This document shows, piece after piece, positions 45,026 to 56,746 of a stretch of DNA of 64,000 nucleotides. The DNA comes from Coffea arabica. Lineage: Eukaryota; Streptophyta; Magnoliopsida; Gentianales; Rubiaceae. Below the pieces are notes generated by a model, which did no database searches, was not told where the DNA came from, and saw nothing but the letters and a program-made list of their open reading frames with translations. The translations under genes were made by a program, and so were the position numbers. Each line of letters begins with the position of its first letter. Position 1 is the stretch's first letter. The stretch spans positions 1,488,001 through 1,552,000 of the forward strand of contig NC_092310.1 of assembly GCF_036785885.1 (NCBI RefSeq). Reading direction: 5' to 3'.

Positions 45026-46709
45026 ATGATGATGAAAAGCACCCCAGGCTCAGATGTTGGTAGTGTTGATAGGATCAGTGCCCTTCCAGACCCTCTTATT
45101 TGCCACATTTTATCGTTTCTCCCACTGAAAGAATCTGCAGCCACCTCAGTTCTATCCACCAGGTGGAAATTCCTTTTTGCTTCACTTGCTGATATTGATC
45201 TCCAATTCAAGTCAACTTATAGGCCTAATGTCAGAAAATCTGTCCTTGAGTTTATTGATAGTCAAAGGCTCATTAAGTTCTTATATCTTGCCTGGCGAAT
45301 ACTTCAATTCCGAGATGGGGTTCCCATTACAAAACTTACACTCTCCGTTTTCTGGATTTATGAAATGGTTGATAAAAAGTTCCGATCGCTAATTGACTCG
45401 TGGATATCTGCTGCACTTTTGTTTAATGTTCAAGAACTTAAAATATTTGTCTCAATTCGACATTATGCAATAAATTGTCCCGGAATTTTCGCGTGCAAAA
45501 CCTTAGTTTCTCTGCGACTACTGGTGGTTTCTACAGAAGTCCCCAGTTTAGTGGTTTTACCAAATCTTAAGGTGCTTCACATGTCGTTAAAGGGACAAGT
45601 TGTTGATTCTGTTCGAAGGCTTATTCAAGGTTGCCCTCTGCTTGAAGAACTGGATGTAGCATTAGACTTACAATCTGTGAAGGATGAGGAGACTAATGAT
45701 GCTGAAGCTGATGTAGTTGATTTCAGTGGTCCTTCGATCAAAAGATTGAGAATTGAACTGTGGGGAGGTGACTGTACTGTTCTTGTGGATTCAGGTGTTC
45801 TGGAACATTTGGCATATGGTGCTCCTAGACATGATGGCGAGCATCAGGTCATCTTCAATGTTCCAAACCTTACACATTTGTCCTACTCTGCACCTGCAAT
45901 TGGAGTTAATTTCATTCAAAACCTAAACTCTCTTGTTGAAGCGAGTATAGGAGCTGGATTGTGCAAGGATCAACTAAACAGTCGTGATGCTATTGTTCAT
46001 CTTATAAGGGTGAAAACAGTGAAATCACTTTCCTTAGGACAGGACTTTCTGGAGGTACGTTGTCTTCTAATAATTTATTTAGGTGTTCTCTATAATTTCA
46101 TGATGTCATATATTCAGATGATAAATCCTTATTGCTCTGGTTCATTTCCATGAAGGCTCTCTATGATTCCCAAGATTTCCTGCCGATTTTCAAGAATTTG
46201 ACGAGCCTGACGCTTGTAGGCAGCTGCTATCCTGATGAAACTGACCATATCCTTTCTTGGAAAGCGTTAGCTAGCTTATTTGGGAAGGCCCCTAGCCTTG
46301 AGGCTCTCACTTTTTCGAAGGTAAATATGATGCTGTGTTTTATCCCAAAAACCGTTTCATTAGGCTTTGCAGTTTAATCTTCTCGAATGGACAGGTGTGT
46401 TTGGGCAATGTCATTGAGAACGAAGAATTGGAGTGCTTGTTTTCAGAGGCTCTCCCCATATGCTTCATCAAACTTCTGAAGGAAATTGAATTTAAGTTTC
46501 TTTACAAGGAGGAAGAAGAATGTCAATTGAAGCTGATTGAGTATCTTTTGAAAAATGGGAAAGCTCTAAAGATTCTGATGCCTTCAGTTTGTAGAAGAAT
46601 ATTGTTATTCAAGAGAGGCTCTGAAGATTGTGAAATCATATTAGACGAAGCGAAGAAGTATTTTGGCGATATCTGTGATGATCTCCAAGAAACCTCAAGG
46701 AAGGGATAG
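45026..46709 (+). CDS. F-box/FBD/LRR-repeat protein, copy 9 (intact)
   Basis: The one fully intact member. Exons 45026-46054, 46156-46320 and 46395-46709 (1029, 165 and 315 nt) join in phase 0 at GAG|GTACGT...GAAG|GC and AAG|GTAAAT...ACAG|GT, giving 502 residues. The F-box (about 16-56) reads [19 protein letters not shown]...SVLSTRWKFLF. LRR-like segments follow (LPNLKVLHMSL, LIQGCPLLEELDV, FSGPSIKRLRI, NVPNLTHLSY, FKNLTSLTL). The last exon holds the FBD region (CFIKLLKEIEFKF, CQLKLIEYLLKNGKALKIL). The F-box should bind a SKP1-like protein of an SCF ubiquitin ligase, with the LRR/FBD part choosing the target; the target cannot be told from sequence. Three in-frame ATGs open the ORF, and I use the first. 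It is the last unit of the tandem cluster and served here as the reference for all other copies. Confidence 0.92.
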
Positions 46710-47223
46710 ATTCTCTTTGTCAGAGAAGTAAATATTGCCAGGTTATAACTTTTTTTTGTGTTTCGCATGCTGAAATGATGTACTACAAGAAACCGAAGCG
46801 TGGTCTTGTACAGCATTGTGTACCGCATCTTCCTATGTGCCTACTGTGTAGCAATCTATGGGTTAAGGAAAACCGGTTTTTGCTGTCTGCTAGATTGGTT
46901 TCATTCTCACTTTTTATTGAAATGGGATGTTAATAGACAGCTTGCAGTCATGAAGTTTTTGGGAGAACGCTTGGTCTAAATTTATGTGAGCCATCAATTA
47001 AAAACAGCAAATTCATTCTGCGACGACTAACTTCACCTGTAATCTTTGACAGATGCTATTTAAAACATCTAGGAGACCCTTGAGTATTTGGTAATAGGGT
47101 ATGCAAAACTGTTGAAATCTAGGAGACCCTTGATTATTTGGTTATAGCCTTAGGTAATAGAAAATCCATTGAAGTCTGCTTTATACTTTACTTTTCCTTG
47201 ACATATAGCTATAGTCTTCCGGA
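46710..47223. other. 3' flank of copy 9
   Basis: Non-coding flank shared with copies 7 and 8. The phrase ATCTAGGAGACCCTTGA is itself repeated at about 47080 and 47120. Confidence 0.6.
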
Positions 47224-47228
47224 TCTGT

Positions 47229-48666
47229 TGATAGGTTATAATTTGTTACTACATTTATAATTATTTTTCCACTTGATTTTAGCCAAATATTGTTTTAATT
47301 GTCGAATTCTACTTATATTTGATTAATAGTGCCAATTGTAGGAAAAGGAGCAAAACGTGATTAAAAGTGACAATTTTCCAATTCATTGGATGGTGGCACG
47401 TTTGGGGTTGGTTTCTAAGTCCGAGTCGAATTCAAAGCAATTTTTGAAGGAAGATTTTGAAGATTTTAATCTTCATTATTAGTTTTAATATTGGATTAGA
47501 AAACTTGGAATATTTTCTTTTATGGTTTCTTTTCCTATTTAGGAGATTAGTTTTATTTGCTAGTAGACTTCAATTAGGAAACAAAAAATAATAAGAGAAG
47601 CCAGATTCCCGTTTGATTAGGACTTCAGCCAAAAAAACAAGAAAAAGAGCCGTGACTCTTTGGGAAAAGGAGAAGGCCGGATCCCGCGTGATTAAGAGTT
47701 GAAGGCAGCAACAAATCCGGGAGGAACAATTCGGCTGGGACTTAGGTCTTTGCATTTTTTCTTTTTAGCCGACCTTGGGGAGGACAATTGCTTTGATTTT
47801 GATTTTCATCTTTGACTTTTCTTCCGTGGCCGATTTGGCCAGGAACAATCTTGTAAACTTCAGGTAGCTCTTTCGCATGGTTGTTCTCCATTAATGGACG
47901 ACTAACCTCCTAATTCTAGTCAAGGGAACAACTGAAGACTTGGTTCAGCATTTACTGTGAGATCGAAATTATTTTAATCATTTCCTCATTTATTGGTATT
48001 TATGTGTTTCTTGTTTTTAATTGTTATAGTCCTTATGTATGATTGATTAGTGCGCAATAATTAATTATTCATATAGGCTATTTTGCTAAATAGAGGTAAT
48101 TGAATCCGTAATTGTTCGTTATCTCTATCTTAGTAGCAATTGGCGTAATTGGGTTTATGTCAGGGGAGCATACGATCTAGTTTAAACAAACCCTCGTAGC
48201 GTGTTTGTTAGTTAGGATTGGGCTTTTCTAATTATTAATGCAATCTAGAAATTAAATCCTACGGTCGTACCTAGGGTTGTTTCCGGGTTAGAGAAATAGT
48301 TAACGGTCGTACCTTAACTATCGAGAAATTAAGGAAAGATTGGTTGTTTATCGCGTGCATGACAACTATAATTAATCTATTGATAGATGTTGGAATTATC
48401 TGTGAATCGATGATCAGTGCATGAACCATTTCTGAAGTGCACCCTTGGCTAGAGCTCTCCCAATTATTTCTGTTAATTAAATTCTTTTTTGCATTTGAGT
48501 TATTTAGTTTATTAGCATTTAATCCTAAAACTCCCTATTTATCTTTACTCTAAAGGGAGCAAATTTCTGCCCAATCCCTGTGGATTCGACCCTAATCACC
48601 ACTATATACAAAATTTGTATTTTTCTTGAGTAGGTAATTATTATTGTACAGGTTCGGCACCTGTCA
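47229..48666. mobile_element. Solo LTR, about 1.44 kb
   Basis: Begins TGATAGG and ends CCTGTCA (TG...CA) with an exact 5-bp duplication TCTGT at 47224-47228 and 48667-48671. Near 48573-48590 CAATCCCTGTGGATTCGACC is, inverted, close to the CGAATCCACGAGG phrase of the 35.5-kb solo LTR, so the two are related and lie in opposite orientation. No internal coding region remains. Confidence 0.82.
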
Positions 48667-48784
48667 TCTGTTCATGTAATTTATCTACTCAAAACTAGAT
48701 CTTTTAATTGCTACATACGGGAAGTGAATAAATTTAAAGCAAATGGAGGATCAAAGCCTATCAAAACACAATTAATCTACTATA

Positions 48785-49160
48785 AGAGGCTCCCACAATG
48801 TCCCTTGACAAGGAGTCCTTAACAGGAGCAGTGGACGAGGAAGGACCGTTGGACCTGGTTGCAAACTCAAACTCATTCTCACCAAAACATCTGCACACTG
48901 ATTTTCTTTCCTTCAAAAGTGATCTAGCGTGTGCACTGCCATCCCTAATTCAGTAGCTCATCTGTAATTCAATAGCTCTTGAATTTGCCAAATAAGGTTT
49001 GAATGCGCTTGGACAGTTTTTTGGAAAACCAAACAGATGGCCTTAGATAAATTCTACTTTATTTTGACTGTAAGTCCCAAGCAATTAGAAGTCCTCTCCA
49101 TAGAGCCATAATTCTGCAATAAGGTTTGGCACGAACCCAATATTTTGGGAGATTTACTAT
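48785..49160 (-). pseudogene. RNase H-like fragment (retroelement-derived)
   Basis: Minus-strand text contains IMALWRGLLIAWDL, a gap, then LIWQIQELLNY and, in another frame, KENQCADVLVRMSLSL. The order (A)LW.L..GL..AWD, N.IW.I, and a final EaNqCADaLAR-like motif is that of the RNase H-like domain found in plant LINEs and in stand-alone RNase H proteins. Several stops and frame changes show it is dead. No reverse-transcriptase segment was identified next to it. Confidence 0.6.
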
Positions 49161-50688
49161 TCAGTGTGAAAGATTGTATGCCATATGTTGTCACGAACCA
49201 AAATGGTCCCAAAAAAAAAGCAAGGGAGGAAACATCCTAGAGTGCAAATATTTGTTGAACTTGACTAAGGAGTTATTTTCTTAGACATGCCTGGATACTG
49301 TCATACTTGTCCCTAGATAATGTACTAGAATTAAGCAACTTACTTTACACCGAACATGATTTAAGATCTTAAGCAATAACTAACTTAAAGTGAAAATACA
49401 AATAATAGTCAAGTCATTTTTTTTTCATTTTAAGCAACCACTATTAACCACTAAGATTAAACTTGATTACATTTTTCTTCTTAAACCAGCACGGCAGTGT
49501 TCTTGATCTGCAAGAGTATGGCAGGATTGGCATTTGGCAGTAAGTTCAATTGTTTCCAAAAGTGAGTCCTAATGCAACCAAAAAAGGAAGGAAAACAAAT
49601 GGTACCATAACTTCCCCTAATCCATTTTTTATCTTCGATTAGCCCATAGCAATGATGATGCTGGAGGTCAGGGGCTCAACTCCTGCCTCCTACAAATTTG
49701 TTACAATATGTGGCTGGTCTTAGTTGACCATCTCCCTTTACCTTTTCTCCTAGATTAGGCTAGATTAAGACATCTATCGTTGCAGGGAAAAAAAAAAAAA
49801 AAGATTAGCCCCTAGCAATGAAAAGTGCATAATTTAAGGATTCTAGCCCTTTAGACGTAAGTCCAATCGAAGTCGAAGGGTATTTTGTCTAATCATAATC
49901 AAAAGCATCGGAAGCATATGCTTATTCTGTAAGGATGTCTGAGCAGAACTGCCGGCCACCTAGTGTTTTAGGGCAAGTACTTCACATCCTAAAATTTACT
50001 GTGCTAATGTCGATGGTTGTAGGGAAATGAGAATTAGTAGAGAAAATTTCCTCTGAGCATTCACAGGTTATTATTGGGGGTCTTTCATATCTAATGTAAG
50101 CATTTTCAATCTGTGAATTGAGCCCCTCTGTCTTCTTAAAGCAGCCAGCCCTTGAATTGGTCATAGTGTGGCTCAATTTGTTGGGACCTGGAAATCTGGA
50201 GACCAAAAACAGTTTATAGATTGATAAACAAATTTTGGCTCATCAGATAACGATCTGGCTTCTATTAGCTTTTTGAACTTGTTCGACCTGTATGTAATTC
50301 TTGTGTAGAGTACATGTTATATCGGGCAATAGAATTGGCAGTATAAACTCGGGCGGACTGCTCCACCAGATAAAGGAATCCTTCTCCTTTTTTTTTTTTT
50401 GGGCTAATTAGAATCCTTCATCTTTAGCATATTGAGATAGTGCTTCCATTAAACTTCATACTTACCCAATCAACATTTATTTTTTGATAAAAAAAAAATA
50501 TTTGGGTGCTTTCGACTCCGATATTCAGTAAGCATAATTGACCGCTAAGCAAAGTCTTAGCATACCAATGAACAAAATGTCATTCTTTAACGTGTACGCT
50601 TATAACTGATACTATTTAATTTTAATTTAAGTAACCTTTTCCTCCCAAAATAAAAAAATCATTCTATTTTTCTTAAACTTAGAATCTA
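49161..50688. other. Gene-free stretch
   Basis: No supported gene. 49655-49740 has a GAGGTCAGGGGCTCAACTCC phrase that may be a decayed SINE B-box region. Poly-A or poly-T runs lie at 49790-49802 and 50388-50400. Confidence 0.4.
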
Positions 50689-51160
50689 GGGCAAATTATA
50701 TTTTACCCCCTTGTGGTTTAGTATTTTTTTACATAACCCCCTTATGATTTCAAAAGCTATACATAACCCTCTCATGATTTGAATTAAAGTATCAAAGTGA
50801 CAGAAATAGTCATTCGTAATGGAACTTCTAAAAATATCGTAATTACACTTATAAATACATGACACACTAATCTCGTATGATTTTTATATTTTACTATATA
50901 ACTCGCTTATGGTTTAATATTTTATCATATAACCTCCTTATGGTTTTCAAAATATACACATAACCCCCCTTGGTTAATAAATAATTTTCAACTTTACATA
51001 AGGGTATTTTTGACATTTTAGGTGATTCCGTTACGAATGATCATTCCCGTCACTTTGACACTTTAATCCAAACTATGAGGGGGTTATATATAATTTTTGA
51101 AATCATGGAGGGGTTATATAAAAAATGCTAAACCACAGAGGGGTAAAGTGGAATTTTCCC
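50689..51160. mobile_element. Mutator-like foldback MITE, family 1, copy d
   Basis: Starts GGGCAAATTATATTTTACCC and ends AAGTGGAATTTTCCC. TAGAATCTA is duplicated exactly at 50680-50688 and 51161-51169. Long inverted arms are intact. Confidence 0.93.
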
Positions 51161-51830
51161 TAGAATCTATTCACTTCATTTTGTTTCTTTTACTCTAGAA
51201 CTCCCAAACTTGGCTCTAAGGGCTTAGTGGAATCTTTCTTTGTTAAACAAAGCAATAACTAAATCGGGTTCCTAATTCATCTTCCATCTTCTATCAATTT
51301 CCTTTACAAATTAGAGACAAGTAATCACAAACAAATAGAAATAAAAATCATTCATAGTTCGCGTCACAAAATTCACTAGGAGTTCCTTATTAGCAAATTC
51401 TTCAAAAGAAAGTTTGAGATCGTTTTTCAGATTGCTTATTATTTGTATGACTTGTGATTGTTTCCATTTGGAATCTCAGCTACAAAACTTAGATTAGAAT
51501 TTTATTTTCTGTGCTCAATGTATAATTTGTTTACCAGTTGAGTTCAAAAGCATAATATGCATAATATCTTGTACATTTAGGCCCAAATCATGAATATAAA
51601 TTGTATGATTTGCAATTTTGGCATGATCTGCAAATGTAACTCAATTATAGAACATGTTACTGTAATATTTTAGCTCCTTGTAAGATTAAAAATAAGTACT
51701 CGACAATCTGTTTAGACAAATTGATGATAGAGAATAATGAGAATCAGCAAAATCTAGTCTTTGGGTGAATATAGATTTCAACATTTTGATTATAAAGGGG
51801 AATCACCAAGCTTATTAATCAATTAACTAA

Positions 51831-52304
51831 GGGCAAATTTCACTTTCCCCCCTATGATTTAGCTTTTTTTTAAATAATCCTCTTATGATTTCAAAAGCTA
51901 TACATAACCCCCTCATGGTTTGAATTAAAGTATCAAAGTGACGGAAATGATCATTCGTAACGGAGTCATCTAAAATATCAAAAAAAAATCCTTATGTAAA
52001 GTTGAAAATTATTTATTAACCAAGGGGGGTTATTTGTATATTTTGAAAATCATAAGAGAATTATATGATAAAGTATTAAACCATAAGAGGATTATATGGT
52101 AAAATATAAAAAACATACGGGGTTAGTGTGTCATGTATTTATAAGGGTAATTTCGATATTTTTAGAAATTCCGTTACGAATGACTATTTCCGTCACTTTG
52201 ACACTTTAATCCAAACCATGAGGGAGTTATGTATAACTTTTGAAACCATAGGAGGGTTATGTAAAAAAACGCTAAACCACATGGGGATAAAATGTAATTT
52301 GCCC
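51831..52304. mobile_element. Mutator-like foldback MITE, family 1, copy e
   Basis: Starts GGGCAAATTTCACTTTCCCC and ends AATGTAATTTGCCC with the same arms as the others. No clear target duplication is seen (ATTAACTAA versus TTAAATTTA), so its flanks have changed or it is recombinant. The ORF at 52128-52391 is internal. Confidence 0.88.
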
Positions 52305-53299
52305 TTAAATTTATTCTCTTGCCAGACAAAAAAAAAAAAAAAAGGGCATTTCTTCTTTAGTCAGATAGATGCTGGTTACAGCGTATTGTAGACAAAATCA
52401 GTCTAAGATAATGCAATCTGGCATGTCCACTCTCATCTCTCTACCAACACTCGTTACTCGTTAAATCGAAACCCTCTTTAATTACAAGTATTTTCTCATG
52501 AGCTAAAATGCAAATTCCTATGCTCTAAAGAATGTAAACATTTTCATGTTTAGCTGATTAAGTTATATATATTCCATACAAAGAAGTGGATGCGTTTTAG
52601 GGCGATCGAGTCTCATTTCCAACATGTTTTTTTCTTCTTCTTCTTCTTTTTTAAAAGCGTCAGTGTCTGGTCCCTAGATTAGTGATTAATATTGCTGAAG
52701 AAATTTTGCAACAGTGGAATTATGACTACATTAATCACAGACACTGATACTTTTGTTACACACAATAGAGAATCGTACAAGAATCAAAATGGGTCCTGAT
52801 CAAGATCATAACCAAACCACATTCGTGGTTGCCAAGAACACTTGCTACTCATTATTGCTCGAAATATATCAATTGCTTCGTGTACATGTGCATTATTGCG
52901 CACTATATATTTGTCGGTTTACACCACAATAATGCAGCGTCACTGTTTCAAAGTTTATTTTGTGGCCTATATTTTGAATAATATCTTTGTCTGTATGATG
53001 CACTAAATTACGAACACTAGGAAAGCAACCCGTTTATTTGCTCCTCGTTTGTCATTGGGTCTCTTAGTAAACGCCATTTGCTTTAAGGAAGATGGCTCCT
53101 TAATTTATCAAAGGCTATCAAAACCAAACCACACAATGGCAATCGTGATGTTGATAGGATCAGCCAAGGGTTTGTTTTTCCTTATCTTGTCAGCATCCCT
53201 TCGCCAAAGCTTCCCGCAAGAATATGGCGGTTAATTGGTCTGATCTTTGTCCGCTAGTTTCATGGACCACTTTCTCTCCTGCCTTAATGCCTAATAACT
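52305..53299. other. Gene-free stretch
   Basis: Nothing supported. The ORF at 53049-53234 has a hydrophobic stretch but no family I recognise. Confidence 0.4.
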
Positions 53300-53550
53300 T
53301 CTACTTTTCCTCAGATGTGGTGAGTAACATGTCCCACTTTACAATTTGCTCCTTGATTGACAACTACTTTCTCCTATGTCCTGGGGATAAGGTAACCACC
53401 TTCCTAAAATGTAGGGTGTATGTTGGAAGACTTATCGACACAATTCATCGGTGTTTCGCTTGAACCTTTTCACATTTCAGGTTGGTTAGTATGCCATCGA
53501 TCGTTCCTCACTTTATCGACTTTTCCTTGCATAGCTCTCCGGACTTCACC

Positions 53551-53798
53551 AGATGAGGGGCAGGAGCAGTCATCAGATGGACCGCTCCTGAGCTGTTCAC
53601 GGCCAAGATTTGATCCAAAAAATTGTACGGTCCAAATCACTTATTGTATCTCGTTTTTAATAACGTTTGTGAGATTCACAAAAATTTATTGTAAAGTTAC
53701 ACATTGTACAAATAAAGTTATGTCGTATAAAAATAAAGTTACGCGGTATGTAAAATGTACACAACCGTCAGGGAACGGTTGCACCTGGTTGTGGCCCC
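53551..53798. mobile_element. Small MITE, family 3, with 9-bp duplication
   Basis: 248 bp opening AGATGAGGGGCAGGAGC and closing GGTTGTGGCCCC. GACTTCACC is repeated exactly at 53542-53550 and 53799-53807. Terminal similarity (GGGGC...AACCGTTCC) is partial. A relative is at 61330-61590, and an inverted partial copy lies near 54960-55040 (CCGCTCCTGCCCCTCATCC). Confidence 0.7.
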
Positions 53799-53993
53799 GA
53801 CTTCACCTCATGTTCGATAAGTCACGCCGATGAGTTATTAATATTGCACCAATAGCGGTAAAGAAAATCCCATTTGTCAAGGTGATGCATAAGTGAAAAT
53901 AACATTCTTTCTCATGATCCAGTTTTCAGTCTTGCACACTTGTTGAATTTTATTTATTCTAACTATTACTTATTTTCTGAAAATATCTATTTC

Positions 53994-54014
53994 TCTCTCT
54001 CTCTCTCTCTCTCA
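53994..54014. repeat. CT microsatellite
   Basis: About ten CT dinucleotides in a row, immediately followed by a poly-A run. Confidence 0.9.
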
Positions 54015-54959
54015 AAAAAAAAGGAGCTCGAAAAGCTTGTTTTTTATTACTGTTCTTGGTGCACCTCTGCTTTGCCGGCCACTGGTTGCTTTCCCCCTTT
54101 TTTCCTACAATCTTCAATGTCGTAGAGAAAAAGTGTTATAATAACAACAATCAAATTTTAGGGCGATTTAAGAAAGAAGATTAAATAATTAAACAGGAAA
54201 TTTATATGAAGGGTTGTACCCAAACATTTCCAGTAGTATGACTGAAAACTAGAAATACATACAAGCTATTAAAGCGAATTATGCATTCACAAATTGTTGA
54301 TTGTCTGTTGGATTTCATAAATTTGTGAGTTATTTGTCTCTTAACAATACTTTTGACATCTCGTTATATCTTTTTGCTTGATATTTTCAGAATTACTTTT
54401 GTGTATAACTTGTGTTCATTATTGTTTGACTGCATAAGACCTTACTCTTGATGATTATTTGATTATTTGATTTGTCAACGGTCAAATCCAGTTTTTGATC
54501 GGGTTCTTGCACTTGATTTTCAACACAAACTTGGACCAGAGTATTGGCTAATTCCCAATCTAATCGATCGAATAAGTTGATTCAGTTTGAGTTTGAAAAC
54601 ACAAGTTTTAGTTAGCTGTCAAGTCTATATTTGTATGTACATAGTATAGGTTTAATAACTTGAGATCTCTTTCTCTTTTAGAAACCCTCTTGCTTATATC
54701 AATGAATTATAGTTTCACTTGACCAAAAGTTATAATATTTATTTGCAGCGCCTAGAAAATTTAAGTTAAACAAGTAAATAGCATTGGAATACCAATCTCT
54801 AGAAGATTATGTGTTACTTGATCAGCTAAAACATCACTTGGCACCCCACACATGATGTTACATGAACAGCTAAAACATCACTTCTACGTATAATTTTAGA
54901 ACAAATTTTTGTTAACCCCACACATGATGTTAAAAATAAGGGACAAGAAATAATATAAA

Positions 54960-55045
54960 TCGTATAATTTTTTTGAACCAAATCCTGACCGTGAACAGTT
55001 CAGGAACGATCCTTTTAATAACCGCTCCTGCCCCTCATCCGAAAA
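54960..55045 (-). repeat. Partial family-3 MITE, inverted
   Basis: Reverse complement reads GATGAGGGGCAGGAGCGGT and continues with GAACTGTTCACGGTCAGGAT, matching the left part of the element at 53551. The other end is not found. Confidence 0.6.
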
Positions 55046-55317
55046 ACGAGGGCTTGGGACCAGGTCCTAGAGTTGTCTATCTCCGATAAGTTGTCGCACC
55101 CTGGTACTATCCACAATGGAGAGCGAAAAAGTGAATGTAAAAGAAGTCATAATAAAGGGGCTCACTTTGACAGGATTCATCTTGATATATAGTAGTACGT
55201 ACAGGTGACTTGTACGCAAATGCACTTGGCGAAAATGAGAAGTACGTAGCATCTTTTTCAAGTTTAATGTTCAAATAAACAAAAACGGAAAAAAATTCTT
55301 GAGCTGGAAAAGGACGA

Positions 55318-55530
55318 GCATCACCATCGCCTGCCACCACCTCTTCACTCTCCCTTCCCCTTCCTTTTTTATTTTCCTCTCTCCCGCCCTCTCTTTCCCC
55401 TTCTCCTTCCTTCCTCCCTCCTTCTTCTCTTTCCCCTACGACCCCATTTTCCTTCATCCTACCCCCCTCCCTCTCCCTTTCCCCTTCCTCATCTGGTAGG
55501 ATGACCAAAGGTAGGAGGAGGGGAAAAATG
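55318..55530. repeat. Polypyrimidine/polypurine tract downstream of the methyltransferase gene
   Basis: Roughly 170 bp of almost pure C/T on the plus strand followed by G/A-rich sequence. It is beyond the stop of the minus-strand gene. The 156-codon minus-strand ORF over it is low-complexity (E/G/R) and not a credible gene. Confidence 0.75.
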
Positions 55531-55713
55531 AAGGAGAAGAGGGGGAGGAAAGCTTGACGTGGGGGGAGCGTGGTCATGGTTGTTGGTGGAACGTAAAAGG
55601 TGACAGAATTTTATAAATATTCTCCAAATACTTTTTAATACACAACAATTTTTGTAAAAAGTTTACGGTACAGTAATATTAAGTTTAGGCACACCATCAG
55701 ACGGACCAATATT

Positions 55714-56604
55714 CTAGCAAAAATGAGGGTTGGAATCAGCGACGGGCGGTATCTCGAAATGTCCAAGCTTCCCAACGATCTTGACGCGATTTTTGTTACA
55801 CAAAAACGTTTCCGTATAAGTTTTCTCCTCCTTGCGATCCAAATTGTGCACGAACACATGCGTCGCTCCCGACCCCTTCCTATTCCTTGCCATAACAGCC
55901 GCTGAATATATGGCCGACATCCGCCCTGGTGCCTCCGGAAAAAACCCTATCGGGCCATCAATCAAGATCAGGTCCCAATCCTGGTTGTAAACTTCCTCCT
56001 GTAACATATTCAGCGCCAACTTGCACCTCTCATTTCCGCGGAGGAAAGCTTTCTGGGCGGAACATTCCGGTTGGTTCGGGTACTCTTTGAGGAGATCATC
56101 CGCCTCGGAGACTTTAGTCCGGTACTTGATCACGTGGGCACGAAGATGCGGTGCGTCCTTGAGAATTTTGTCGACCCACTTGGGCTCTTCTTCTAGGAAT
56201 AACGTTGTACCACCAGGGTTGAGTGAAGCCCACATGAGGGAATCGTGGCCGAGTCCGAAGATGAGGAAGTTGCATGGAGACTTAGCTTTGAGGACGTCAA
56301 CGGCAACTTGGATCTCGTCCCGTGATAGTAGCGGGACTTGGGGATATGTGGCATAGTGGACAATGGCGGCGTTGAGCTGAAGCATCGTCTCAGCTGAGTA
56401 TGAACCTTCTGTCGAGAAGGCTTGAACCTGTGAGCTTAAGCCACTCTGCTGCCTAGAATTGCAGAAAAGGGGAGTCCCCGTTATTCCTAAATAAACCGCA
56501 AGAAACAGAGTTCCACCAAATAAGAACACAGCTGCTTTTTCCCCCAGTAACCTCCGCTTCTGATCTGGACTAAAATGGCTTTTAGTATTACCAGTCGTTT
56601 CCAT
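55714..56604 (-). CDS. DUF579 polysaccharide O-methyltransferase (glucuronoxylan/arabinogalactan type)
   Basis: Single-exon gene for a 296-residue type II Golgi protein. Members of this DUF579 branch (GXM/AGM) transfer methyl from S-adenosylmethionine to the 4-O of glucuronic acid on xylan or arabinogalactan. IRX15 proteins are a sister branch. Seen here: a basic N-tail (QKRR) followed by one membrane segment at about 24-43, the SAM-binding motif FLIFGLGHDSLMW (113-125), LNPGGTTLFLEEE (128-140), the acidic LIDGP motif (214-218), a FFPEAPGRMSAIYSAAVMAR stretch (221-240) and a conserved VHNLDRKEE and ETFLC region (252-269). Length fits the GXM/AGM group. The ATG chosen is the first in the ORF and lies about 145 bp after a TATAAAT box. 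The choice between xylan and arabinogalactan as substrate is not settled by these motifs. Confidence 0.93.
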   Translation of the reverse strand: METTGNTKSHFSPDQKRRLLGEKAAVFLFGGTLFLAVYLGITGTPLFCNSRQQSGLSSQVQAFSTEGSYSAETMLQLNAAIVHYATYPQVPLLSRDEIQVAVDVLKAKSPCNFLIFGLGHDSLMWASLNPGGTTLFLEEEPKWVDKILKDAPHLRAHVIKYRTKVSEADDLLKEYPNQPECSAQKAFLRGNERCKLALNMLQEEVYNQDWDLILIDGPIGFFPEAPGRMSAIYSAAVMARNRKGSGATHVFVHNLDRKEEKTYTETFLCNKNRVKIVGKLGHFEIPPVADSNPHFC

Positions 56605-56746
56605 GGTCGATCTCTGCAGTTAATAGATATGGTGTTGATGCTAGTTTGCCCAACACAAAAGTTGTGTTTGGATAGTTTTCAGCTGATGGGATCACGAAAT
56701 ATGAAATGCCAAAGGCAATTGATCCGAGGATACGAAATTGTGGAGA

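Larger units (their letters stand above)
53300..54842 (+). repeat. Segmental duplication flanking the methyltransferase gene, left copy
   Basis: Matches 58195-59755 in the same orientation in two long blocks. 53300-53540 pairs with 58200-58450 (AGTAACATGTCCCACTTT, GGTAACCACCTTCCTAAAAT, GTGTATGTTGGAAGACTTATC). 54473-54842 pairs with 59386-59755 (TTTTCAACACAAACTTGGAC, TATTTGTATGTACATAGTAT, AATAGCATTGGAATACCAAT). The middle differs because of an inserted MITE and other changes. No ORF is conserved. Confidence 0.85.

Noticed and set aside
51831..52304. Claim of a target duplication for MITE copy e
   Set aside because: The flanks ATTAACTAA and TTAAATTTA do not match, so none is claimed.
55107..55577. 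156-codon minus-strand ORF
   Set aside because: Composed of E/G/R-rich low-complexity text from a polypyrimidine tract, with no domain.
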